Of a DNA stretch of 64,000 bases, positions 8,496 to 18,960 are shown piece by piece. Position numbers and translations under genes: made by a program. The notes below the pieces were generated by a model, which made no database searches, was not told where the DNA came from, and saw only the letters and a list, made by a program, of their open reading frames with translations. Each line of letters opens with the position of its first letter. Position 1 is the first letter of the stretch. Location of the stretch: contig JAHDDW010000012.1 in NCBI GenBank assembly GCA_020629155.1, positions 49,202-113,201 on the forward strand. Direction: 5' to 3'. This DNA is from Acidimicrobiales bacterium. GTDB lineage: Bacteria > Actinomycetota > Acidimicrobiia > Acidimicrobiales > SZUA-35.

Positions 8496-10436
8496 ATGAC
8501 CGAACACCATCGATCAGCTTCTCGATGGGATGCTACACAACTCTATACAACAGCAGGAACTGTTTTTGGTTTACTCTTTCCGCTGCTCGCAATTCCTCTA
8601 GATACGATGTTGCACAGCAGCCGAAGTTTTACCTTACTAGCGTGTTATCAGCAGTTTATTGACAACCCCCTATTATGGATTATTGCGACTGCGCCGCTTT
8701 TCCTGGGGACATTTGCCAGATTCATCGGTATACAACAAGATCAACTCAGTGAAGTGGTTCAGCAGCAAGACAAACTGCTCGAAGCTCAAACCGCTGAGCT
8801 TTCTGAAGCTCTTGAAAATGCCCAACAAGCTGACGCAGCGAAAAGCCTCTTCCTTGCCAATATGAGTCACGAAATCCGCACGCCTATGAATGGTGTAATC
8901 GGCATGGCTGACGTCCTTCTCGACACTAAACTTAACCCAGTCCAAAGCGATTATGTTCGCACGCTGCGATCGAGCGGAGAATCATTACTGGTTATCCTCA
9001 ACGAAATACTGGATTTCTCCAAGATCGAAGCTGGCCAAATGGATTTAGAACATGAACCATTCGATCTTTCAGAAAGCGTCATGTCTGGTGTCGAGCTATT
9101 AGCGGCTAAGGCTCAAACTAAAAACTTGGAACTGCTTTGTATCCCAGATCCAAAACTAGATTTTATGGTCAGAGGAGATACCACCAGGTTACGACAGATT
9201 GTTATGAATCTTGTCGGCAACGCAATCAAGTTCACAGACCAAGGCGAGATAACAGTTAACGTGCAGTCAGAGTCAATTCCAGCTGGCCAAGTTAACAGAG
9301 CGCCAAACACTGGAGGGCTGAGAAAGGTCTCCATCTCAATACGTGACACAGGAATTGGGCTCTCGCCGCAAGACAAACAACGGCTCTTCACCGCTTTCAC
9401 ACAAGCAGACGCTTCAACAACTCGACGTTTTGGCGGCACAGGCCTTGGTTTAACGATCTGCAAGTCACTAGCAGAGATAATGGGTGGGGGCATTCAAGCG
9501 ACGAGCAACGGCAAAGGTCATGGCTCAACCTTCACATTTTGGATCACCGTCGAAGATACTGACATACCGATAGTCACAGGTGAAGACCAAACACAGAAAC
9601 AAACCCTGCAAGATCGAAATGTTCTTATCGTTGACGACAACACAACAAACAGGCTGATTCTTCAAACAGAAACTAAAGCATGGGGCATGCGACCACTAAC
9701 GTTCTCTTCCGCTGAAGATGCACTGCGCAGCCTAGACCTTGGAACCTCAAAAATCGATATAGCACTCTTAGATATGGAGATGCCAGCCGTTGATGGTGTC
9801 GAACTTGCGCAAAAACTAAGTTCTCGATTCGAGTTAACGCTTGATCCGTTCCCACTAGTGCTGCTCTCATCATCGGGTCGTTTATCAGATGAGGCCAATT
9901 CTTATTTTGCAGCGTCGCTGATGAAACCAATTCGTAATCACCGTCTTCGCACAACAGTCGCTGGCATTCTTCAAACATGGAACCAGCAGACAGCAGGTGA
10001 CGCTGTGGGCGATCAGAAAAAAGATTCTCGTCCTTCGCCTCAGCCGCAACAACACAGAATTCTTATCGCAGAAGACAACAAAGTGAATCAGATGGTTGCA
10101 CAAGCGATGTTGGCAAACTTAGGTTTCAAAGCGACTATCGCCAATGACGGAGTTGAAGCACTAGCTGCTGTCAACCAAGCTGATGAACCTTGGGATATCA
10201 TTTTGATGGACATGCAAATGCCGAACCTTGATGGGCTAGGTGCTACCGAAAAAATTCGCCAACTAGACCTCGATCAGCAACCACACATCATTGCGTTAAC
10301 CGCTAGTGCTCTACCCAATGACGTAGAAAAATGTATGGCTGCTGGGATGGACGACTTCGTCACGAAACCGATAACAAAAGAAGTTCTTATTCAAGCGCTA
10401 GACCGTGCTTCAGCCAAGTTGCAGCCTATGGCATGA
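8496..10436 (+). CDS. hybrid sensor histidine kinase with two receiver domains
   Basis: A 646-residue membrane sensor. Two hydrophobic helices lie near residues 20-38 and 55-75, joined by only a short loop, so there is no large sensor domain. Then come a coiled segment, a HisKA domain with phospho-acceptor His about 125 ([14 protein letters not shown]), a HATPase domain (NLVGNAIKF about 238; DTGIGL; GGTGLGL), a first receiver domain (VLIVDDN about 378, phospho-Asp in LLDMEMP about 426) and a second receiver (ILIAEDN about 522, phospho-Asp in LMDMQMP about 571, KPIT). All catalytic boxes look intact. There is no adjacent response regulator or output domain, so the downstream partner is elsewhere. 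Confidence 0.92.
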   Translation: MTEHHRSASRWDATQLYTTAGTVFGLLFPLLAIPLDTMLHSSRSFTLLACYQQFIDNPLLWIIATAPLFLGTFARFIGIQQDQLSEVVQQQDKLLEAQTAELSEALENAQQADAAKSLFLANMSHEIRTPMNGVIGMADVLLDTKLNPVQSDYVRTLRSSGESLLVILNEILDFSKIEAGQMDLEHEPFDLSESVMSGVELLAAKAQTKNLELLCIPDPKLDFMVRGDTTRLRQIVMNLVGNAIKFTDQGEITVNVQSESIPAGQVNRAPNTGGLRKVSISIRDTGIGLSPQDKQRLFTAFTQADASTTRRFGGTGLGLTICKSLAEIMGGGIQATSNGKGHGSTFTFWITVEDTDIPIVTGEDQTQKQTLQDRNVLIVDDNTTNRLILQTETKAWGMRPLTFSSAEDALRSLDLGTSKIDIALLDMEMPAVDGVELAQKLSSRFELTLDPFPLVLLSSSGRLSDEANSYFAASLMKPIRNHRLRTTVAGILQTWNQQTAGDAVGDQKKDSRPSPQPQQHRILIAEDNKVNQMVAQAMLANLGFKATIANDGVEALAAVNQADEPWDIILMDMQMPNLDGLGATEKIRQLDLDQQPHIIALTASALPNDVEKCMAAGMDDFVTKPITKEVLIQALDRASAKLQPMA

Positions 10437-10501
10437 CGGTTCTACAACGTCTCATTCTTTGTTCCTGCTATAACTAAACTAAGCCACGGACTTGGCATCG
10501 C

Positions 10502-12111
<1,610 letters not shown>

Positions 12112-12370
12112 TTAAACCGCTTGCGGTGACATGCTAGCAAACAATATCGCCTAAATGAAAAATACTTCACTATTAATTTAACGACACTTTCCCACAAAAG
12201 CCATCAGCTCTACAGATTAAGAATCTTGCGGCCGAATGTATCACTCAGACAGATCGAGAACGGCAAAACACACCCATGGCGCCAAGTCAAGAAGAGGTTC
12301 TATTGAATTGGTTGTCAAAAGGTCGTTATAGTTATAAATCTTAAACCTCAAGCTACTAGGTCGACGAACT

Positions 12371-13360
12371 ATGAACGAGCAAACCTTACCGCATTCTCTC
12401 GACTCAAGATTTACAGATCGATCAATCGGCTTGGGAACGTTTCCTTTCTCAAACATTTTTACTGAAGTAACTCAAGATGAAGCTGAGGCTATCGTCGGCG
12501 AATTTATAGATGCAGGTGGCTTTTACATAGAAACAGCCCCGATCTACCCGCAGTCGCAAGTACATCTTGGCGACATTCTGAAAAATTTCAATCGAGATTC
12601 TTTTTTGCTGGGAACAAAATGCGCGTTAGCCCCAGGTCCAGACAAAGCGCCAACTTTGTCGGGAACAAGCAAAGCAATCGAGTCACATGTACAAAGTGAG
12701 CTTAGCCGTCTTGGACTTGACTATGTAGATCTGATCGCCACACATACCACTCCCACAAACGTATCGCCTTCGCAAGCAGCTGCAGCTATGGAATCGATCC
12801 GAGAAGCGGGTCTCGTCAAACATATTGGAGTCTCAAACGTCACACCTGACGAGCTGCGTAACTATCTAGAAGGTGGACAGATCAATCTCATCCAAAACAG
12901 ATATTCAGTTCTGCACCGCAGCGAAACAGAGTATCTACTCGACCTCTGCAATGAGCAGAACATTTTTCTCAACCCATACCAAATAATCGAGCGAGGCCAG
13001 TTATTAGAAGGCACAACTTCTCGCCGCAACAATGATCTACGAAACCAGAAACCAGAATACATCGGCGACGCTGACAAACATGTTCGCAACTGGGTGAAGA
13101 CAGCGCTTGCCCCAATTGCTGAAGCGAGCAATACCTCTCTAAAGGCTCTTGTCATACGTTGGGCCTACGGCGTCGACCGAGTAACGCTTCCTGTGATCGG
13201 CGCAACAAATAGACAGCAGGTACGAGATACTATGAAGACCGTTCAAGAACCGCTTGAAACATCGGTTTATGAACAAATCGAGAACGCATTTGCCGACCTT
13301 GAAACGCAAGTACAACGATTGTTTGGCGTTAGTGTCCCAGAATTTAGAGGCTTAGACTAG
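12371..13360 (+). CDS. aldo/keto reductase family protein
   Basis: A 329-residue TIM-barrel oxidoreductase. Family landmarks are GLGTFPFSN, the tyrosine in ETAPIYPQS, the lysine in LLGTKCAL, the histidine in DLIATHTTPT, LVKHIGVSN, and the C-terminal NADP-binding block PVIGATNRQQV. The usual catalytic tetrad is Asp-Tyr-Lys-His; here the aspartate position (normally DTA) reads ETA, a conservative Glu. Substrate cannot be told. It stands alone, divergent from eno and convergent with the inositol phosphatase. Confidence 0.85.
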   Translation: MNEQTLPHSLDSRFTDRSIGLGTFPFSNIFTEVTQDEAEAIVGEFIDAGGFYIETAPIYPQSQVHLGDILKNFNRDSFLLGTKCALAPGPDKAPTLSGTSKAIESHVQSELSRLGLDYVDLIATHTTPTNVSPSQAAAAMESIREAGLVKHIGVSNVTPDELRNYLEGGQINLIQNRYSVLHRSETEYLLDLCNEQNIFLNPYQIIERGQLLEGTTSRRNNDLRNQKPEYIGDADKHVRNWVKTALAPIAEASNTSLKALVIRWAYGVDRVTLPVIGATNRQQVRDTMKTVQEPLETSVYEQIENAFADLETQVQRLFGVSVPEFRGLD

Positions 13361-13444
13361 CTGCTTTTTAATTATTTTTGCAATCGGCTATACATGGTTA
13401 CAGTCGATCGTAGGCACAGCAGTGTTTAGAAAAACCTCTACTGG

Positions 13445-14263
13445 TTACGAAAATTCAGGTGGCAAGATTTTTTGCAACTTAGGGAGCAGCGCAGGGTTGG
13501 CGACCGAGAAACCATCGCCGACGCTACAGTCTTGCTCGTCAACGCCATGATGCACTGCGCCTGCCTCATTTGCAATAATCACACCAGCAGCACAATCCCA
13601 AAAATTTACACCCGTTTCATAATACGCATCGACCCGACCAGCGGCGACTGCACACAGATCTAGGGCACAAGAACCCATACGGCGAATGTCCCGAACTTGC
13701 GGCAAAACTTTTGTAAGAGCTTGGGCCTGAGCAACTCGACGCTGCGTATCATAACCAAACCCTGTAGCGATCAATGCTGTCGCTAACTCATCTTTTGCTG
13801 AACAATGCACTAATGTTTCAACATCGCCGAGACGAAGGGTCGCTCCCCCACCTTTCGAGGCACAATAAAGTTCGTCCAACACAGGATTATAGACCGCACC
13901 AGCAACAATGTGGCCATCAGCCACAGCAGCTAAAGAAACAGAAAAAGCCGGGATACCATACAGATAATTGACAGTGCCATCTATAGGATCAACAGACCAA
14001 AAAACACCGCTTGACCCTTTGATATCAACACCCTCTTCTCCACCTATCGCATCATCTGGCCTCATTTTTTGCAGCTCAGCGGTAATAAATTTTTCGACTT
14101 CAGTATCGCCATAAGTAACAATATCAACATCAGATGATTTTGTATTCACGCTGCGAGCAAGCGCTTCTTCACGTAACGCAACCGCCAACTTGCCAGCTTG
14201 CACCGCAATCGTTGCGGCTGTTTCTCGCAAATCTGTATACGTTTTCAAATCTTTGTTTGACAT
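13445..14263 (-). CDS. inositol monophosphatase family protein
   Basis: About 272 residues with the Li-sensitive phosphatase motifs: IGGEEG for metal binding, DPIDGTVNYLYGIP with the catalytic aspartates, and the C-terminal WDCAAGVIIANEAG. Family members hydrolyse inositol phosphates, histidinol phosphate or related sugar phosphates; which one is not decided by sequence. ATG at 14263 is preferred. An upstream GTG at 14275 overlaps the SDR stop by four bases and is also possible. It is the distal gene of a minus-strand run with the SDR and DUF368 genes. Confidence 0.88.
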   Translation of the reverse strand: MSNKDLKTYTDLRETAATIAVQAGKLAVALREEALARSVNTKSSDVDIVTYGDTEVEKFITAELQKMRPDDAIGGEEGVDIKGSSGVFWSVDPIDGTVNYLYGIPAFSVSLAAVADGHIVAGAVYNPVLDELYCASKGGGATLRLGDVETLVHCSAKDELATALIATGFGYDTQRRVAQAQALTKVLPQVRDIRRMGSCALDLCAVAAGRVDAYYETGVNFWDCAAGVIIANEAGAVHHGVDEQDCSVGDGFSVANPALLPKLQKILPPEFS

Positions 14264-14271
14264 AATCGCCG

Positions 14272-15042
14272 TCACTTCCGCTTAAATAGTTTGTTTACTT
14301 TGTAAATCAACCGCACAGGAACGAACTTCAGCACCTTGGTGTAGACCTTATATTTAAAGGTTGGAACATACAAAAACTTTGCTTTCTCTATTCCTTCGAG
14401 ACCACTCGCGGCGACCTCATCAGCGCTGAGCCACAAACGATCAGGCACACCTTTCGAATCAGAATTAGATCGCTGTTGAAATTCTGTACGGGTTAAGCCT
14501 GGGCAGATACAACTGACTGTGACGCCTTTAGGTGCAAGTTCAACCGCTATCGCTTGGCTGAACGAGCTAACAAAAGCTTTCGTTGCTGCATAGGTAGCCA
14601 CTGTTGGGCTGGGGCCAAAAGCCGCGACCGACGAAACATTCAAAATTTTTCCTTTGCCCCGTTTCGCCATGACAGCAGCCACTGCATGCGTCAAACGTTG
14701 CACTGCTATAACATTTACTTTCACAACGTTCACTTCATGGTCGATTGAAGATTCATGAAATTTGCCGTGAGAACCCATACCTGCATTGTTGACCAGCAAA
14801 TCTACTGGCGCTTCTTCATACGCTAGGCGTTCTTCGACAGCCGCAAGTTGCGACGCATTACCCAAGTCAGCAACGAGAACTTCAACTTCGACGCCATGAG
14901 TTTGCACTAGCGAAGCAGCTAACGCTTCAAGCCGTGTTTCATCTCGTGCAACAAGCACAAGATGAGAACCTCTAGCCGCCAACTGTTCGGCGAATGCTTT
15001 ACCTATGCCAGATGAAGCACCTGTAACTAATGCTCGTTTCAT
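14272..15042 (-). CDS. short-chain dehydrogenase/reductase
   Basis: A 256-residue classical SDR. The cofactor loop is TGASSGIGKA, then VADLGN, NNAGMGS, the catalytic serine in LNVSSVAAFG and YAATK. The C-terminal tail is basic (VRLIYKVNKLFKRK), seen in membrane-associated SDRs acting on lipids. Start is ATG at 15042 with GGAGGG six bases upstream; a TTG two codons earlier is less likely. Substrate unknown. It lies 15 bases after the DUF368 gene and overlaps the inositol phosphatase region. Confidence 0.87.
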   Translation of the reverse strand: MKRALVTGASSGIGKAFAEQLAARGSHLVLVARDETRLEALAASLVQTHGVEVEVLVADLGNASQLAAVEERLAYEEAPVDLLVNNAGMGSHGKFHESSIDHEVNVVKVNVIAVQRLTHAVAAVMAKRGKGKILNVSSVAAFGPSPTVATYAATKAFVSSFSQAIAVELAPKGVTVSCICPGLTRTEFQQRSNSDSKGVPDRLWLSADEVAASGLEGIEKAKFLYVPTFKYKVYTKVLKFVPVRLIYKVNKLFKRK

Positions 15043-15057
15043 ATGCAACCCTCCAAT

Positions 15058-15975
15058 CTAGTGAGCTGGCGTTGCAGCAGATTTGTTTGCAAATTTGGTG
15101 ACTCCAACAACGACTACAAACGCCACTACAGCCAGCAATGTTGGCGCGATAGCATCACCAGCGGTAGCAGGCAAGTTAAGGCCTGTGCCGCTAAGAACTT
15201 CTTCTGAGTCTTCGCTAATGAAGCCAACCCCGTTTGGCCACGGCCACAGAACTCGCAAAGATGCTAGCATTAAACCGATTAGCGCAGCCAAAACAAGATC
15301 ATGAAATTTGTCAAGCAACCAGCCAAGCAAGGTAGAAAAAAACGCCAAACCGACAATAGCACCGCAAATAAAAATGAGTAGCGGGACAATCTCTTTATCA
15401 TGTGCTGCGCCAAGCACCGCTGCATACATTCCCATCATAAGCAACAGAAAAGACCCACTAATACCAGGCAAAATCATAGCGCAAATGGTTACGGCACCAG
15501 CAAAAAAATAAGCCAACAGCGGTGGATCTGACGCAGGCCCTGACTGAAAACCTAATAAGATAAAACCAACTATTGCGACCAAGGCAACCATAGAAACTTC
15601 GGCGGGCTTCCAGGAAGTCACAAGACCCCATGCAACCACGGCGGAAGCGATGACAAGCCCAAAGAAAAGACCAGCCATTTCTTCTGGGCGCTCTTTCAAA
15701 AGCTTTTCAACGATAGAAGTTAAGATAAAAAGTGCTGATGCTAGCCCAGCGGCAAGCGGCAGGATGAACGACCATTCAATAGAAAAAAATTTTGCTTTGA
15801 AACCAGTAAAATCTAGGCGTACAAGCGACCCAAGTGCTTTCGCTCCAAGACGAACGTTACGCAACAACTGCTCGTAAATACCAAACAGTAACGCAACCGT
15901 GCCACCTGAAACCCCAGGCACAATATCGGAGGCACCCATCGAAAAACCTTTAATTGCTGTCAGCAAATATTTCAT
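15058..15975 (-). CDS. DUF368 (PopT-type) polyprenyl phosphate transporter
   Basis: A 305-residue polytopic membrane protein. The family opening GFSMGASDIVPGVSGGT is followed by several hydrophobic helices and a second inverted-like signature ILPGISGSFLLLMMGMY. DUF368 proteins have been shown to recycle undecaprenyl phosphate across the membrane for peptidoglycan synthesis; the role here is by family. ATG at 15975 has GAAGG about ten bases upstream; a longer frame from 16020 adds residues without family match. It lies 51 bases downstream of guaA on the same strand. Confidence 0.85.
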   Translation of the reverse strand: MKYLLTAIKGFSMGASDIVPGVSGGTVALLFGIYEQLLRNVRLGAKALGSLVRLDFTGFKAKFFSIEWSFILPLAAGLASALFILTSIVEKLLKERPEEMAGLFFGLVIASAVVAWGLVTSWKPAEVSMVALVAIVGFILLGFQSGPASDPPLLAYFFAGAVTICAMILPGISGSFLLLMMGMYAAVLGAAHDKEIVPLLIFICGAIVGLAFFSTLLGWLLDKFHDLVLAALIGLMLASLRVLWPWPNGVGFISEDSEEVLSGTGLNLPATAGDAIAPTLLAVVAFVVVVGVTKFANKSAATPAH

Positions 15976-16026
15976 ACGTAAAGTACCTTCACTACTTTCT
16001 TTTAGACTGGTGCAGAGCACCGCACT

Positions 16027-17577
16027 CTATTCCCATTCGATGGTCCCAGGAGGCTTTGAGGTGATGTCATATGCCACACGATTGATGTCAGTTACTTCGT
16101 TGATGATTCGGCTAGACATTTTTTCTAGCAAATCATACGGCAACCTAGCCCAGTCTGCTGTCATAACATCGTCTGAATTAACAGCACGAATAATAATCGG
16201 GTGCGCATAGGTTCTTTCGTCACCCATCACCCCAACAGACTTTATGTCAGGCAGCACCGCAAATGCCTGCCACAACTCACGTTCAAGACCAGCTGCGGCT
16301 ATTTCTTCACGCACGATCAGATCAGCGTCTTGCAGTGTCGCTACTTTATCAGGAGTAACTTCGCCGATAATACGAACGCCTAAACCAGGGCCTGGGAACG
16401 GTTGACGCCACACAATTTCGTCAGGCAAACCAAGTTCTGACCCGACACGACGAACCTCGTCTTTGAAAAGGTTACGCAACGGTTCAACAAGATCGAAAGA
16501 AAGATCGTCAGGCAAACCGCCCACATTATGATGGCTCTTAATTTTTGCTGCATCAGCAGTGCCAGATTCGATCACATCAGGATAGAGCGTGCCTTGGACA
16601 AGATAGTCTGCATCGGCGATCCCGCCAGAAGCTTCTTCGAACACTCGAATAAATAGTTCACCGATTATTTTACGCTTTTCTTCAGGGTCGGTAACCCCAG
16701 CAAGACCTGCAAAGAAACGATCGGCGGCTTGCACATGAATCAGTTCAATACCTTGATGCTTTTCGAACGTTTCGACAACCTGATCAGACTCACCGCTGCG
16801 CATTAAACCTGTATCTACATAAATGCAGGTAAGACGCGAGCCTATTGCTTTGTGCACCAACGCAGCAGCTACAGCAGAATCAACACCGCCGCTTAAACCA
16901 CAAATGGCACGCCGATCGCCCACTTGTGCAGTTATCGCAGCGATAGAATCATCGATAACAGAACCAGGAGTCCACGTTGGGTCGCACCCTGCAAGATCAT
17001 GCAAGAAGCGGCAAAGCAGCTCTTGCCCACCAGGGGTATGTACTACCTCTGGATGAAATTGCGCCGCCCAAAGGTTGCGCTGTTTGTTCTCCAACATCGC
17101 CACAGGAGCATTTGGCGTTGAAGCGGTTGCTTCGAAACCTTCAGGCACTTTGGTGATGCAATCAAAATGGCTCATCCACACACTTTGTTCGCCAACGTTG
17201 GCATCTAAAAGCTGGGTTGCAGGCGTAACAGTCAGCTGTGTGCGACCATATTCTCCTTGATCGAAACGGCTGACTTCACCGCCAAGCTGCAAGGCCATCA
17301 ACTGCGCGCCGTAACAGATTCCCAATATCGGGATACCTAAGTTATAAATCTCTTCGTCAAGCATCGGCGCGCCATCGACACGAACGCTTTTGGGGCCGCC
17401 TGAAAGAATAATCGCTGCTGGAGCTAGATCCTTCACTTCTTGCGACGAGATGGTGTGTGACACAATTTCGGAATAAACACGAGCTTCACGAACACGTCGC
17501 GCGATAAGCTGCGCATATTGTGCGCCGAAATCGATGACCAGAACTAGCTGTTCAGACTTTGCGGTACCAGAACTCAT
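16027..17577 (-). CDS. guaA: GMP synthase (glutamine-hydrolysing)
   Basis: A 516-residue full-length GuaA making GMP from XMP, ATP and glutamine. The glutaminase domain has the catalytic cysteine in [12 protein letters not shown] and [11 protein letters not shown]. The ATP-pyrophosphatase P-loop is [14 protein letters not shown]. The C-terminal dimerisation domain ends in KPPGTIEWE, as in most GuaA. The start overlaps the guaB3 stop by four bases (ATGA), making a translationally coupled guanine-nucleotide operon. Confidence 0.97.
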   Translation of the reverse strand: MSSGTAKSEQLVLVIDFGAQYAQLIARRVREARVYSEIVSHTISSQEVKDLAPAAIILSGGPKSVRVDGAPMLDEEIYNLGIPILGICYGAQLMALQLGGEVSRFDQGEYGRTQLTVTPATQLLDANVGEQSVWMSHFDCITKVPEGFEATASTPNAPVAMLENKQRNLWAAQFHPEVVHTPGGQELLCRFLHDLAGCDPTWTPGSVIDDSIAAITAQVGDRRAICGLSGGVDSAVAAALVHKAIGSRLTCIYVDTGLMRSGESDQVVETFEKHQGIELIHVQAADRFFAGLAGVTDPEEKRKIIGELFIRVFEEASGGIADADYLVQGTLYPDVIESGTADAAKIKSHHNVGGLPDDLSFDLVEPLRNLFKDEVRRVGSELGLPDEIVWRQPFPGPGLGVRIIGEVTPDKVATLQDADLIVREEIAAAGLERELWQAFAVLPDIKSVGVMGDERTYAHPIIIRAVNSDDVMTADWARLPYDLLEKMSSRIINEVTDINRVAYDITSKPPGTIEWE

Positions 17578-18686
17578 ACTTGTTTCACCATAACCTCAGC
17601 TTTTTGTAGTTCTTTAATTGTTGAATAGCCAAGCGAGGCCATAGAACGACGCAACGCTCCGAAAAGGTTTAGCTTTCCGTCAGCCACTGTTGCAGGACCA
17701 GTTAGGATTTCTTCGAGCGAGCCAGCTGCAGGCACTTGTACACGAGTGCCTTGTGGCAATGTCGGATGCACAACGCTCGATCCCCAATGCCAGCCACGGC
17801 CAGGTGCTTGCGCAGCTGAAGCCAACGCAGAACCCAGCATCACCGCATCAGCGCCACATGCCATCGCTTTAGCGATATCGGCGCCTGAGGTAATGCCTCC
17901 GTCAGCAATAACGTGCACATACACACCTGTTTCATGCAGGTGACGCATGCGAGCGGCTTGCACATCGGCAATAGCGGTGGCCATTTGCGAGCCAAGACCT
18001 GTCACGCTGCCCGTGGTTGCAGTAAGACCACTATCGGTGCCTACAAGAACACCAGCAGCACCTGAACGCATTAGATGTAGCGCAGCCGAGAAACTGACGC
18101 AGCCGCCTGCAACAACAGGCGTTTCGAGTTCTCTTACAAACTTTTTGAGATTCAACGTGTCGTTACCTTCAGCCTCAACATGTTCAGCTGATACAACCGT
18201 GCCACGTATAACAAGCAGGTCTAAATCTGCTTGCAGAAGAACAGACGCTAGCGAAGCGACGTGACGAGGCGAAACAGCACCAGCGGCAAGCTGCCCTGCG
18301 TCGTGAATTTGTTTGATGCGTTGCGTCACAAGATCTGGGTCGATCGGCGTTTCATAAAGTTGACGCATACGTTTGATCGCAGCATTATTGTCAAGATTTT
18401 TTAGCTCTTCAAGAAGCGCATCAACGTCGTCATGGCGAGTCCATAGACCTTCGAGATCTAGCACACCTAAACCGCCAAGCTCGCCAAGTTTAATCGCAAC
18501 TTCTGGGCTTGTGACACTGTCCATAGCCGAAGAAAGAAACGGCAGATCAAGAGGGTAGGCATCAATTTGCCATGAAATATCAGCTAGATCGATATCCCGC
18601 GTTCGTCTTTGGGGAAGCAGCACAATATCGTCAAGGCTGTAGCCGCGTCGACCGGTTTTCCCTAAACCTATTTCAACCTTCGTCAC
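17574..18686 (-). CDS. guaB3: GuaB3-family IMP dehydrogenase-related protein
   Basis: A 370-residue IMPDH/GMPR-type TIM barrel without CBS domains, typical of the GuaB3 family placed next to guaA in actinobacteria. It opens [20 protein letters not shown] and has the phosphate-binding stretches [20 protein letters not shown] and [16 protein letters not shown]. The loop that in IMPDH holds the catalytic cysteine reads [18 protein letters not shown], with no cysteine. It is therefore unlikely to be the classical IMP dehydrogenase, and its reaction is uncertain. Start is GTG at 18686, overlapping the stop of the 50-residue gene by four bases. Confidence 0.85.
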   Translation of the reverse strand: MTKVEIGLGKTGRRGYSLDDIVLLPQRRTRDIDLADISWQIDAYPLDLPFLSSAMDSVTSPEVAIKLGELGGLGVLDLEGLWTRHDDVDALLEELKNLDNNAAIKRMRQLYETPIDPDLVTQRIKQIHDAGQLAAGAVSPRHVASLASVLLQADLDLLVIRGTVVSAEHVEAEGNDTLNLKKFVRELETPVVAGGCVSFSAALHLMRSGAAGVLVGTDSGLTATTGSVTGLGSQMATAIADVQAARMRHLHETGVYVHVIADGGITSGADIAKAMACGADAVMLGSALASAAQAPGRGWHWGSSVVHPTLPQGTRVQVPAAGSLEEILTGPATVADGKLNLFGALRRSMASLGYSTIKELQKAEVMVKQV

Positions 18687-18835
18687 AATTTTCCGCCTTC
18701 AACGATTGATTCAAGCAAGTCACGCAGACCCCCATTTTTAAGATTTTTCATGACTGTTCCTGGTGTCGTATCGCCAGCTTCCCATTCCATCCAAAAAGAC
18801 AAAAGTTTAGCGGGCTCTATCGGCGGTTTATCCAT
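18683..18835 (-). CDS. small conserved-looking protein (50 residues)
   Basis: A short open frame MDKPPIEPAKLLSFWMEWEA continues with GDTTPGTVMKNLKNGGLRDL and ends [11 protein letters not shown]. The pattern W-x-E-W-E-x-G-x-x-TPG followed by an LK..GL segment resembles small uncharacterised actinobacterial proteins. Its TGA overlaps the GTG start of guaB3 (GTGA), so it is the first gene of the guaB3-guaA operon. AAGG sits immediately before the ATG, unusually close. Function unknown. Confidence 0.65.
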   Translation of the reverse strand: MDKPPIEPAKLLSFWMEWEAGDTTPGTVMKNLKNGGLRDLLESIVEGGKL

Positions 18836-18879
18836 CCTTCAAGGCTAGTGGTTCCCAACAGAGATCTCACCCTTCAACG

Positions 18880-18905
18880 AAAGGGAATCTATTTATTTTA
18901 CATTT
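18880..18905 (-). promoter_or_regulatory. copy D of the TANAAT-core element
   Basis: On the minus strand TAAAATAAATAGA (core TANAATnnnnAGA) lies about 60 bases before the guaB3 operon. A TTGACT is present 12 bases upstream of the core, too close for a standard -35. The flanking arms pair poorly in this copy. The core is shared with elements before acpP, rpmF, yceD, ffh and the flavodoxin gene. Confidence 0.45.
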
Positions 18906-18960
18906 CTTCAAAAGTCAACGCACATGAACCTAAGACAAGCTGCGCCTCGAACCAAGAGAA

